Source of the DNA: Oscillospiraceae bacterium
Lineage (GTDB): Bacteria; Bacillota; Clostridia; Oscillospirales; Ruminococcaceae
NCBI GenBank assembly: GCA_017451665.1
Contig: JAFTNX010000118.1
Location: 1 to 15,217 of the forward strand
Length of the DNA stretch: 15,217 nt
Direction of reading: 5' to 3'
The position numbers were made by a program, and so were the translations under genes. Of this stretch, positions 1 through 7,719 are shown piece after piece. The notes below the pieces were generated by a model, which searched no databases, had not been told where the DNA came from, and saw nothing but the letters and a program-made list of their open reading frames with translations. Every line of letters begins with the position of its first letter. Position 1 is the first letter of the stretch.

Positions 1-1
1 T

Positions 2-979
2 CTTATCAAAACAAATACCACCTTGTTCAACGATACAATTACTTTCAACGACATTTGTGTCTATGACAAAAACGGAAGAGAAACCGACATTTCCCTTGAG
101 GGTGAAAAATTCGGAATTATAAGAGAAGAAAAAAAGCTGACAGCTGTTCTGGTCACACCTTTATATTATAACTCACAGCTTGAGGGTTATTCTGTGGTTT
201 TGCTTAAACCTTATGAGCTTTTTTCCGGAGAACTTATTTCCAGAAAAACTTCAGGCGACATCAGACAACACGTTTCTGCAATTGTTGCAAATAACACGGT
301 AATAAAAACTACACTTGAAACTGTTGAGCTTTATGATGAATGCGTTTATGTTGACGAAGCTGTTGACAACAGTATGAAGCTTTTGTCTGCAATTACAAAT
401 TCGGAAATGATAATTTCTATGTTTGAAGAGCGTGACAAGAGAGAAATCTGCGATGTTTCCGGGATAATGAATGAGCTTTTGCAGGTTTTGAAATTCAGCT
501 TCGGGAAAAATATGACTTTTAAAGACGAAATTCAGCCAAATCTTTATGCTGACATTGACAAGGAACAGTTTGTTTCGTCGGTTATGAATCTGATTGTAAA
601 TTCATATCTTTATAATCTCAGCGAAGAAAAAGAGGTTTGTATTTCACTTAAATCAAAGGACAACGACATTGTTGTTACTGTTGACGACAACGGAAACGGC
701 ATTGACGAAAGCTATTCGTCACGCTTTATAACTGCACCAAAGCCTACTCTCACAGGCAGAGAGGGCTTGGGAATTACTGTTGCCAAGCTTTTCGCAAAGC
801 TTCACGGTGGAGAAATGAATATCATTTCAAAGGGCGAGGGCGTTGGCACAACTGCGAGAATTACAATTCCTGTTTGCAACTCAAAGGAAGCTGTTACTAT
901 GAGCAGTGTGAAGAATTACATCAAAAACAGATTTTCAACCCTTTATCTTGTGCTTACAAAGGCAGGTCTTAAAGGTTAG
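2..979 (+). CDS. Sensor histidine kinase-like protein, 5' end outside the window
   Basis: This is the C-terminal part of a two-component-type sensor kinase. The frame is open to the left edge. A TTG at 23 could start a 318-residue protein, but no good ribosome binding site is visible before it, so I treat the gene as cut. Residue numbers below count from that TTG. A GHKL ATPase domain fills roughly 145-285. It has an N box (NLIVNSYLYN, 189-198), a G1 box (DDNGNGID, 221-228), a G2 box (GREGLGI, 245-251) and a closing GVGTTARITIP strand. Two helices before it (about 74-100 and 105-140) fit the dimerisation/phosphotransfer domain. The H-box-like stretch reads SGDIRQHVSAI (77-87), with Gly where the phospho-accepting His is expected. 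No transmembrane segment lies in the visible part. The phospholipase C-like gene follows after 12 bases, probably in the same transcript. Kinase family membership is firm; substrate and signal are unknown. Confidence 0.85.
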   Translation, partial: LIKTNTTLFNDTITFNDICVYDKNGRETDISLEGEKFGIIREEKKLTAVLVTPLYYNSQLEGYSVVLLKPYELFSGELISRKTSGDIRQHVSAIVANNTVIKTTLETVELYDECVYVDEAVDNSMKLLSAITNSEMIISMFEERDKREICDVSGIMNELLQVLKFSFGKNMTFKDEIQPNLYADIDKEQFVSSVMNLIVNSYLYNLSEEKEVCISLKSKDNDIVVTVDDNGNGIDESYSSRFITAPKPTLTGREGLGITVAKLFAKLHGGEMNIISKGEGVGTTARITIPVCNSKEAVTMSSVKNYIKNRFSTLYLVLTKAGLKG

Positions 980-991
980 AAAGGAGTAGCT

Positions 992-1606
992 ATGCCGTCA
1001 TCGGTAGTACATCTTTTTGTTGCAGAAAAGCTTGTTGATTTTCTTGAAATTAAAAACAAGCCACAGTTTTTTCTTGGGGCAATTTCTCCTGACGCTGTTA
1101 ATCTTGAAGGCTTTGCTGACCAGAATACAAGATACACAGCACACATAAGGTCGAGAAATGTTTCACAGTGGCTTTTGAATATTAAAAACTTCATTAACGA
1201 AAAGGAAAAGGACTATATTTCGGAAGCTGACTTTTTCAAGGGGTTTATTCTTCACCTGATTACTGACATAGCGTGGGACGAGGCTGTCCAGCCTGAACTT
1301 TTTGAAGGGCTTATAAAGGCAGGCTTTGATGAAGACACCCTTGGCCGTGAAAAGTGGAACGAGCTTTATCGTTTTAACGGTCAGCTTATGGCTGATTCTT
1401 TGTGGGGGAAAATCAGAAACCACCTTAAAAACTCCCACGGAGTTGCTATTTCAACGGTGTCAGCACAGCTTTTGGAGAAGTTTCGTGACGACCTTTTAAG
1501 TGAGGACTACAAAAAGGTGAATTTTTCAGAGCCTTTGGTTTTATCCCTGAAAAACGTGGATATTACGGTATGTAAAGTAAAAGAACTTTACAGCAAAATC
1601 GAGTAA
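992..1606 (+). CDS. Zinc-dependent phospholipase C-like domain protein
   Basis: The 204-residue protein resembles the zinc-dependent phospholipase C domain family (Zn_dep_PLPC), which is common in clostridia as small proteins of unproven substrate. The N-terminus MPSSVVHLFVAEKL is typical of the family. Likely metal ligands are H7, D34 (in ISPDAVN), H51 (in TAHIRSR), and H88 with D92 (in FILHLITDIAWD). There is no signal peptide, so it is probably cytoplasmic, unlike secreted clostridial phospholipases. The ATG is well supported: AGGAG lies six bases upstream. It sits 12 bases after the kinase-like gene and just before a strong terminator, so it is the last gene of that + strand unit. Lipase activity is a family-level guess; a role on another phosphoester is equally possible. 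Confidence 0.8.
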   Translation: MPSSVVHLFVAEKLVDFLEIKNKPQFFLGAISPDAVNLEGFADQNTRYTAHIRSRNVSQWLLNIKNFINEKEKDYISEADFFKGFILHLITDIAWDEAVQPELFEGLIKAGFDEDTLGREKWNELYRFNGQLMADSLWGKIRNHLKNSHGVAISTVSAQLLEKFRDDLLSEDYKKVNFSEPLVLSLKNVDITVCKVKELYSKIE

Positions 1607-1611
1607 AATAT

Positions 1612-1644
1612 AAGCGTACAGACATAAATCTGTACGCTTTTTTT
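1612..1644. terminator. Bidirectional intrinsic terminator between convergent genes
   Basis: An 11-base-pair perfect stem (AAGCGTACAGA, 1612-1622) with a six-base CATAAA loop pairs with TCTGTACGCTT (1629-1639), followed by T residues to 1644. It starts six bases after the stop of the phospholipase-like gene. It ends just before the traX-family stop codon. In the + direction the T run is continuous. In the - direction the following bases are T-rich but broken (TATATTTTA), so termination should be stronger on +. Confidence 0.92.
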
Positions 1645-1645
1645 G

Positions 1646-2527
1646 TTAAAGTATTGATGAAACAATGCAGAGCAAGTGAATATGCAACGGATAATAAACA
1701 TAAAAGAAATTTTTAAAGCCTTTTCCCTTTTTGCCATTATAAAGCAGGACAAGTGGAAGTGCAAAAATCATCATCCACTGATAATTCATCTTAAAAATCG
1801 AGTCAATCAGCGTCGGTGCTCTGAAAACAGTTTCAAGTCCCAGTAGCTGAAAAGGAATGCTGACTATCTCACCAAGAGTTTCGTTAATTCTGTATGTCAC
1901 AAAGGAAACTGCTCTTTGTGGGATTTGCAAAACTGTAATTGCCCCGAACAAAATACAATAAACAGTATAACTAACTGCTAATTTTTTCTTGTTTCCACGA
2001 CAGAAATAATACAAAAGCATAACCCCTGTCAGAAGAATACTTCCCTCTGTGGTTACAAGTGCACAAAGGACAGTTCCTATAATGGTAACATCAAAGTCAA
2101 ATACAGCTTCTCCGATTAAAAGTACTGCTGTCACCACAAGCTGATAGAGGCAGTAGTTTTTAATTGTAAGCCTTTTATCCTTTTGTGGATTGTTTTTTGT
2201 TTCCTCCAATATGTGGATAACAATTACCCCTTGCAGAATACTTGAAAAAATATTCTGCTCAACATCATTTACAATAACCCCGTAGCCTTCAAGCGCAAAA
2301 GGCACAAGGATATTAAGTCCACACATCAGAAGGCTCATAAAATAAAGTCTTTTTATGTACTTCTTTCTGTCGCTTGTGTGCAAAGCACCCTCCACAGCAC
2401 AGAAAAAGAATACAGGTGCTGCAAGTCTGCCAAGCCATCTCATAAACACAGGTAGCCCGAAGAATTTCCCAACGTGGTCAACAGTCATAAGCACAACTGC
2501 AATTATTTTTAATAAAAAGGTAGTCAC
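1646..2527 (-). CDS. TraX family membrane protein
   Basis: A polytopic membrane protein of 293 residues matching the TraX family, named after the F-plasmid pilin N-acetylase and related to membrane acyltransferases. The N-terminal signature is clear: LLKIIAVVLMTVDHVGKFF, then RWLGRLAAPVFFFCAVEGALHTS. The C-terminus has the family's second hallmark, FFYVYYPLHIHLL. About eight hydrophobic segments are visible. I chose the GTG at 2525-2527. An upstream in-frame GTG at 2534-2536 overlaps the ribosome binding site AAGGAAG (2536-2542), which sits eight bases before the chosen start. No pilin or conjugation gene is present, so the plasmid role should not be assumed; chromosomal TraX-like proteins in Firmicutes mostly lack a known substrate. 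It follows clpE across a hairpin and is the last gene of the - strand run. Confidence 0.85.
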   Translation of the reverse strand: MTTFLLKIIAVVLMTVDHVGKFFGLPVFMRWLGRLAAPVFFFCAVEGALHTSDRKKYIKRLYFMSLLMCGLNILVPFALEGYGVIVNDVEQNIFSSILQGVIVIHILEETKNNPQKDKRLTIKNYCLYQLVVTAVLLIGEAVFDFDVTIIGTVLCALVTTEGSILLTGVMLLYYFCRGNKKKLAVSYTVYCILFGAITVLQIPQRAVSFVTYRINETLGEIVSIPFQLLGLETVFRAPTLIDSIFKMNYQWMMIFALPLVLLYNGKKGKGFKNFFYVYYPLHIHLLCIVSSIL

Positions 2528-2552
2528 AATGTTCACTTCCTTTTAAAATTAT

Positions 2553-2579
2553 TCCCCCACATAAAAGTGGGGGATTTTT
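2553..2579. terminator. GC-rich hairpin between clpE and traX-family gene
   Basis: TCCCCCAC (2553-2560) and GTGGGGGA (2567-2574) form a perfect eight-base-pair stem around a six-base ATAAAA loop. It starts six bases beyond the clpE stop. Five T residues (2575-2579) follow it on the + strand. In the - direction, where the genes lie, the stem is followed by ATAATTTTAAAA, a weak U tract, and then immediately by the traX ribosome binding site. It may partly end clpE transcription, block antisense transcription coming from the left, or shield an mRNA end after processing. Confidence 0.6.
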
Positions 2580-2580
2580 G

Positions 2581-4860
2581 TTACATAGTTTCAACAACAA
2601 GCTCGCCGTCTTTTTCAGTAAGTGCGCAGGCTGTGATGATTTCATCGCTGTCAATGAGTATTGACGCAAGCTTATCCTCAACCTCACTTCTGATAACCTG
2701 ACGGATATCTCTTGCACCAAGCTTTTTGCCGTGTGATTTTTCAGCAATAAGCTTACAAGCCTTTTCGTCATAAACAAACTTGATATTCTTTTCAAGAAGT
2801 GGTTCTTTCATTTCATCGAGCATAAGACCGGCAATCTTTGTATAATCCTCAACTGTAAGTGGATTGAACACAACAATTTCGTCAACTCGTCCCAAAAATT
2901 CAGGTCTTAAAAATTCTCTGAGAGCCTTCATAGCCTTATCCCTTGAAATTTCAGTTTCCGTCTTGTTAAAGCCTACGCCAGTGTCCTTGTCGGTTGAGCC
3001 GGCGTTTGAAGTCATAACGATAACTGTATTCTCAAAAGAAACGCTTCTGCCCTGTGCGTCGTTGATTTTGCCTTCGTCCAGAATCTGGAGCATAATATTC
3101 ATAACGTCAGGGTGTGCCTTTTCGATTTCGTCAAAAAGCACTACCGAATATGGGCGTCGTCTTACCTTTTCAGTAAGCTGACCTGCCTCGTCGTAGCCTA
3201 CATATCCAGGAGGTGAGCCGATAAGTCTTGCAACGCTGTGCTTTTCCATAAACTCACTCATATCAACTCTGATAATAGGCTCGGTTGCGTCAAAAAGCTC
3301 TTCCCCAAGCACCTTGACAAGCTCGGTTTTACCTACACCTGTCGGGCCTACAAAGATAAATGACGCAGGACGTCTTCTCTTTGAAAGCTGTACTCTTGCA
3401 CGCTTTATTGCGTTTGCAACAGTTTCAACAGCCTTTTCCTGACCGATAATTCTCTTTTCAAGTGCAGACCTGATATTTCTTATCTTTGAGTATTCTGTTT
3501 CAACAATCTTATTTGCAGGAATACCAGTCCACAGTTCAATTACCTTTGACAAATCCTCTTCAGTAACCCTGATTTCCTTGATTTTTTCTTCAAGCTCCTT
3601 GAGTTTCTCTTCAAGTCTCAGAACCTCTGCTTTTTCTGTTGCAAGGTTTTCATAGTCAGGATTTTCACTTGCTTCATAGCTTTCAACCAAATCCTTGTGC
3701 TTTTTAAGTTCATCAAGGGTTTTCTGGTGTTCTTCAAGCTCGGTACTTCTTATAGATGTACAAGCACAAGCCTCGTCAAGCAAGTCAATAGCCTTGTCAG
3801 GCAAAAATCTGTCGTTGATATATCTTTCAGACAAAACAGCACACATTTTAAGTGTGTAGTCGTCAATTTTAACCTTATGATGGTTTTCGTAGTAGCCTCT
3901 GATACCGTTTAAAATATGAATTGTATCCTCAACTGTCGGCTCTGAAACTGTAACCGGCTGAAAACGTCTTTCAAGAGCAGCGTCCTTTTCAATATGCTTT
4001 CTGTATTCCTTGAAGGTCGTAGCAGCGATAACCTGAACTTCCCCTCTTGAAAGTGCAGGCTTTAAAATATTAGCAGCGTTCATTGTTCCCTCTGAATCGC
4101 CTGTTCCCACAAGATTATGAACCTCGTCAATAAAGAGAATAACATTTCCGAGAGATTTAACCTCTTCAACAAGTCCCTTTACTCGGCTTTCAAACTGTCC
4201 ACGGAACTGTGTACCAGCAACAAGGGCTGTAAGGTCAAGAAGATAAACCTCCTTGCCTCTTATGTGGAATGGCACTTCGTCAGCAACGATTTTCTGTGCG
4301 ATACCCTCAGCGATAGCAGTTTTACCAACACCAGGTTCACCGATAAGGCAAGGATTATTTTTCTGTCGTCTTGACAAAATCTGAACAACTCTTGCGATTT
4401 CCTTATCTCTTCCGATAATGTTATCAAGCTTGCCTTCTCTTGCTTTTTCGGTAAGGTTTGTGCAGTAGTTTGTAAGGAATTTAAGCTTTTTCTTTTTATC
4501 CTTATCCTTTGACTTATCCTTTTTGCCACCCATAAGACCTTCAAAGATGTTTGCAGGTGAATCACCAGACTCTGAATCCTTATCTGAAATTCCACCAAAA
4601 ATGCTGTTTAAGAAGTTCGGCATAGTGCCACTTCCACCAAGCTCAAAATCTTCACCGTCGGTAATATCCATAAGCTGACCGGTCATATTTTCGATTTCTT
4701 CGTCAGTAAGACCTGTTGATTTAAGCATTTCATCTACCTGAGAAATTCCCAGCTCTCTTGCACACTGAAGGCAGTAGCCCTCATTTTTCTTTTCGTTTCC
4801 GTGCATTGCAGTAACAAACACAACTGCAGTTCGTTTTTTACATTTAGAACACATCAGCAT
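2581..4860 (-). CDS. clpE: ClpE-type Clp unfoldase (AAA+ ATPase, ClpP partner)
   Basis: A 759-residue Hsp100 protein that unfolds substrates, normally to feed ClpP. Instead of the ClpC/ClpA N-domain repeats it begins with a zinc finger, C4-x2-C7-x22-C30-x2-C33, the hallmark of ClpE. A flexible linker follows, with a Lys/Asp-rich tract at 112-127. AAA domain 1 has Walker A GEPGVGKT (174-181) and Walker B VILFIDE (240-246). A UVR-like coiled coil lies at about 375-430. AAA domain 2 has Walker A GPTGVGKT (505-512), Walker B VVLFDE (573-578) and an arginine finger region FLGRVDE (655-661). A VGF tripeptide (629-631) aligns with the ClpP-docking loop of ClpC. The ATG at 4860 has AAAGGAG upstream, but 13 bases away, which is longer than usual. 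The cvpA-type gene lies 20 bases upstream. No CtsR operator was seen. An annotation as ClpC is the likely alternative name. Confidence 0.93.
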   Translation of the reverse strand: MLMCSKCKKRTAVVFVTAMHGNEKKNEGYCLQCARELGISQVDEMLKSTGLTDEEIENMTGQLMDITDGEDFELGGSGTMPNFLNSIFGGISDKDSESGDSPANIFEGLMGGKKDKSKDKDKKKKLKFLTNYCTNLTEKAREGKLDNIIGRDKEIARVVQILSRRQKNNPCLIGEPGVGKTAIAEGIAQKIVADEVPFHIRGKEVYLLDLTALVAGTQFRGQFESRVKGLVEEVKSLGNVILFIDEVHNLVGTGDSEGTMNAANILKPALSRGEVQVIAATTFKEYRKHIEKDAALERRFQPVTVSEPTVEDTIHILNGIRGYYENHHKVKIDDYTLKMCAVLSERYINDRFLPDKAIDLLDEACACTSIRSTELEEHQKTLDELKKHKDLVESYEASENPDYENLATEKAEVLRLEEKLKELEEKIKEIRVTEEDLSKVIELWTGIPANKIVETEYSKIRNIRSALEKRIIGQEKAVETVANAIKRARVQLSKRRRPASFIFVGPTGVGKTELVKVLGEELFDATEPIIRVDMSEFMEKHSVARLIGSPPGYVGYDEAGQLTEKVRRRPYSVVLFDEIEKAHPDVMNIMLQILDEGKINDAQGRSVSFENTVIVMTSNAGSTDKDTGVGFNKTETEISRDKAMKALREFLRPEFLGRVDEIVVFNPLTVEDYTKIAGLMLDEMKEPLLEKNIKFVYDEKACKLIAEKSHGKKLGARDIRQVIRSEVEDKLASILIDSDEIITACALTEKDGELVVETM

Positions 4861-4880
4861 AATTTATCACTGACTCCTTT

Positions 4881-5702
4881 CTATTTGAAAATATCGTAAA
4901 AAATCTTAAAGAATGTGGTATCATAAACCACCTTATCACTAAATCCCAGCAACACAGTAGCTACCTTAATTGAGAGCGCACCAATCATAATAATTATAAA
5001 GCCCTCTCCGGCGCCTACTACGCCACCGAGAATTGTATTCAAAACCCTTGCAACAGGTATTTTGTCAATAAAGTTTATTCTTGTGATTATTAAGCTTATA
5101 AGGGAGGAAATAACTGCATAAAGGATTAAAGTCATCACCCATTTTGTAGCAGTTTTTGTGTATTCCCTGCCGATTTCACGGTAAAAAACATCAGCCTTAT
5201 CCTCATTATCCTCATACGCAAGTATTCTCACAGCCTGAACAAAATCCTCATTATTAACAGCAAATTCCACTATGGTAGCATCGCTGTTTTCAAAAAGCAT
5301 CTGTTTATTAAAAAGCTTTTTAACGAGCTTTTTACTCACGCCACTTTTCTTTGAAACAGCAAGAGAGCCTAAGTTTTCAACCATATCACCTTCGCTTAAA
5401 ACAGCCTCTCTCACTTCTTCGTCAGAAACATCTATCCCAAGTTCTTTTTTGAAAATCTTTTCATTTATAATCTTTGCACTATCGATTTTCTGTGCCTGTT
5501 CACAAAGCTTTGGCTCAATATGCTTTTCAAGGTATCTGTCATAGATTTCCCCACTATAATTTGCAGACAAAAATCCTGCAAGCCATATTGAAAAAGCATA
5601 TCCGAAAACCAGAAGCAATGATTTTATAAGTCCACGTTTGGCGTTAAGAGAAACGCCCACAATAAATGCTCCGATTACAAGAATATCCAATAACAAGCTC
5701 AT
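4881..5702 (-). CDS. CvpA family membrane protein, enlarged
   Basis: A 273-residue protein of the CvpA family, named for colicin V production in E. coli; its biochemical role is unresolved. The N-terminus (MSLLLDILVIGAFIVGV, then a KRGLIKSLLLVFGY turn) gives two membrane segments at about 2-19 and 25-46. Two or three more lie at about 187-207 and 225-253, including the glycine-rich LGGVVGAGEGF. Typical family members have about 160-180 residues. The extra length is a charged soluble stretch of about 135 residues (50-185) between the second and third segments. The ATG is preceded by GGAG at six bases. It lies 32 bases after the DUF5711-type gene and 20 before clpE, suggesting co-transcription. 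Family assignment is fairly sure; function is unknown. Confidence 0.82.
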   Translation of the reverse strand: MSLLLDILVIGAFIVGVSLNAKRGLIKSLLLVFGYAFSIWLAGFLSANYSGEIYDRYLEKHIEPKLCEQAQKIDSAKIINEKIFKKELGIDVSDEEVREAVLSEGDMVENLGSLAVSKKSGVSKKLVKKLFNKQMLFENSDATIVEFAVNNEDFVQAVRILAYEDNEDKADVFYREIGREYTKTATKWVMTLILYAVISSLISLIITRINFIDKIPVARVLNTILGGVVGAGEGFIIIMIGALSIKVATVLLGFSDKVVYDTTFFKIFYDIFK

Positions 5703-5734
5703 TTATTTCTCCATCTTTTGTTTTTATCTTTTAT

Positions 5735-6943
5735 CTATCTGTTAAAGTCCACCTTATCAACCTCGTTATAGCCCATAAAATAAACTTCGTCTTTCATAAC
5801 TGCAAAATCGCTGTATTCCTTTTCAAGCTCACAGGACGCAGTTACCTTTGCATTTTTATCAAGAAATGCAAAATAATCCTTTGTCACAAACACAGCATTA
5901 TCGTCAATAATGTCAAGCTTTATAACCTCGCTGTCGGTTTTATAAACAGCAGGCTCCTTGTCTTTTCCGAAAATTCTGATTTCCTGTTTGTCACCTGTTA
6001 CCGAGTCAAAAACAAGCACAGCCATATCTCCTGAAAGGTCATAAGAAACAAGCTCTCTGTCATACTTATAGGTATAAATTACCGAGCCGTCAGGAGCTAC
6101 TCTATAAAGCACGCTGTCGCCTAAAAGCCACATATCGCCGTTTTCACAGTAGCCTGATTTATACACAAGACCTTCAAGGTCAGAAGTCTTAAAGGTTTCG
6201 GTAGTTTTATCAAATTCAAGTCCATAAAGTCTTGAAACAATCTTTCCACCACTTGCAGAGAATGTAGAGAGAATACAGCCGTCCTCCTTATCGTTAAAGG
6301 AAACATTCACTATTCTCTGTCCACCTGACCATTTAAATACAGCCTCTCCACTTTCGTCGTAAATTGTAAGGTATGAGGTGTATTTATCTGTCTGTGTAAC
6401 AATAGCTACCTTTCCGTCCTGTGAAGCTGCAGCAACAACAATTGCGTCCTCTGTCTTTTTGCTATAAACCTCGCCTTTTTTATCGTATACAGAAAAACGA
6501 TAGCCGTCAAGGTCATAGATAAAAAGCTTATCCTTCATAGTATAATATACAGGCTTTGCAAACATATGCTGTATCTTTTTATGGATACCACCCTTTGAAT
6601 TATACATAGTTATATGTGTATCGCTGATGACTGTTGCCATATCCTCAACGTTTGTAACATAATTATACTGTGACTGTGAAAGGGTTATCGGGAAGCCATT
6701 TCCCTTTTCAGGTGTACCGTCGTTAATGATAGTTTCTGTCTTATCCTCAAAAAATTCAGCAACCTGTGGCATCCAGTAATCCTTTGTAGCAAATCCCACA
6801 ACGATAATTACAACAATAATAATTACTGCAAGAATACGTCTTCTTTTAGCCTTCTTTTTTGCAATACGTCTTTCTTCTCTTATATCGTGGTATTTATTTT
6901 TATACTCTTCATAGTCCATATCTCTGTCTCTCTTGTCTGCCAT
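5735..6943 (-). CDS. DUF5711 family membrane-anchored protein
   Basis: A 402-residue protein I recognise as DUF5711-like, a family of unknown function found in Clostridia. A strongly basic N-terminal tail (1-36, rich in Arg/Lys/Glu) precedes a single hydrophobic helix (about 37-52, ILAVIIIVVIIVVGF). This predicts a type II anchor with the rest outside the membrane. Residues about 95-400 are repeated beta-strand-like blocks (VYDKKGEVYSK, LTIYDESGEAVFKW, YRVAPDGSVIYTY, CELEKEYSDFAVM), consistent with a beta-propeller. No catalytic motif is visible. The ATG has AAAGGA nine bases upstream. It lies between truA and the CvpA-like gene in the same direction, so a role with the latter at the membrane is possible but unproven. 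Confidence 0.75.
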   Translation of the reverse strand: MADKRDRDMDYEEYKNKYHDIREERRIAKKKAKRRRILAVIIIVVIIVVGFATKDYWMPQVAEFFEDKTETIINDGTPEKGNGFPITLSQSQYNYVTNVEDMATVISDTHITMYNSKGGIHKKIQHMFAKPVYYTMKDKLFIYDLDGYRFSVYDKKGEVYSKKTEDAIVVAAASQDGKVAIVTQTDKYTSYLTIYDESGEAVFKWSGGQRIVNVSFNDKEDGCILSTFSASGGKIVSRLYGLEFDKTTETFKTSDLEGLVYKSGYCENGDMWLLGDSVLYRVAPDGSVIYTYKYDRELVSYDLSGDMAVLVFDSVTGDKQEIRIFGKDKEPAVYKTDSEVIKLDIIDDNAVFVTKDYFAFLDKNAKVTASCELEKEYSDFAVMKDEVYFMGYNEVDKVDFNR

Positions 6944-6978
6944 TTATGTCATTCCTTTCCTAAAAACTTTCAGAAGAA

Positions 6979-7713
6979 TCAGTAGAAAACCTTATTAAGA
7001 TAAAGTCCGTCAGGCACTACTGTAATTCCTGCTTTTGTTCTGTCCTTTTGTTCAATTATATCTTTGATAGTACCTTTTTTTATTTTTCCCTCGTTTACGC
7101 AGATTAAAGTACCAACCATAATTCTCACCATATTATAGAGAAAACCGTCGCCAGAAACTCTCATCTTTACAAGGTCGCCTTCCCTCACCACATCAAAGCT
7201 GAAAATAGTTCTTGTGGTATCCTCCTTGTCGCAATCAGCCGAGCAGAAGGATTTAAAATCGTACCTTCCAATAAAAGCCTTAGCCTCTTCGTCAAGCATT
7301 TTTTCATCAAGGTGGTATTTATATCTCATAGCAGTATTTGCATAGAAAGGGTTTTTAAGAGTGCTGTTATGAATAACATACTCATACTCCTTACCCTTGC
7401 AGTCAAATCTTGCGTGAAAGTCATCACTTACTTCGCATACTTCTAAAAGTGCAATATCATCACTGAGCAGATTGTTTGTTCCAATCACAAGTCCCTCGCA
7501 GGAAATAGGATTTTTAGTTTTAAAATTAAAAACATACTCCCTTGCGTGAACGCCTGCGTCAGTTCGTGAACAGCCATTTATGGTAACCTCTTCCATAAGA
7601 AGCTTTGACAAAGCCTCCTCGACTGTCTGCTGAATTGTAACAGCATTATTCTGACGCTGATAGCCGTGATAAAAAGCACCGTTATATGCCATTTTAACCT
7701 TTAAATTTCTCAT
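6979..7713 (-). CDS. truA: tRNA pseudouridine(38-40) synthase TruA
   Basis: TruA converts uridines 38-40 of the tRNA anticodon stem-loop to pseudouridine. The 244-residue length is normal for the family. The N-terminus has KMAYNGAFYHGYQRQ, and the catalytic aspartate is D52 in GCSRTDAGVHA (48-58). Later family motifs are YDFKSFCSAD and the RNA-binding GDGFLYNMVRIMVGTL near residue 200. The ATG lies six bases after the ecfT stop, and its GAGG ribosome binding sequence overlaps the end of ecfT, so translation is probably coupled. The order ecfA1-ecfA2-ecfT-truA is the classical Firmicutes arrangement, normally next to ribosomal protein genes that are absent here. Confidence 0.96.
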   Translation of the reverse strand: MRNLKVKMAYNGAFYHGYQRQNNAVTIQQTVEEALSKLLMEEVTINGCSRTDAGVHAREYVFNFKTKNPISCEGLVIGTNNLLSDDIALLEVCEVSDDFHARFDCKGKEYEYVIHNSTLKNPFYANTAMRYKYHLDEKMLDEEAKAFIGRYDFKSFCSADCDKEDTTRTIFSFDVVREGDLVKMRVSGDGFLYNMVRIMVGTLICVNEGKIKKGTIKDIIEQKDRTKAGITVVPDGLYLNKVFY

Positions 7714-7719
7714 AAAGCC

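Noticed and set aside
976..1438. Two - strand open frames opposite the phospholipase-like gene
   Set aside because: They mirror a well-supported coding frame with a good ribosome binding site, and their products look like no protein family.
2534..2536. GTG as the start of the TraX-family gene
   Set aside because: This codon overlaps the AAGGAAG ribosome binding sequence; the next in-frame GTG (2525-2527) has proper spacing.
4260..4598. A 112-residue open frame on the same strand within clpE
   Set aside because: It lies wholly inside the intact clpE frame in another phase, with no ribosome binding site and no protein-like pattern.
4861..4880. CtsR operator before clpE
   Set aside because: No tandem GGTCAAA-like heptamers are present in the short gap or the end of the upstream gene that I read.
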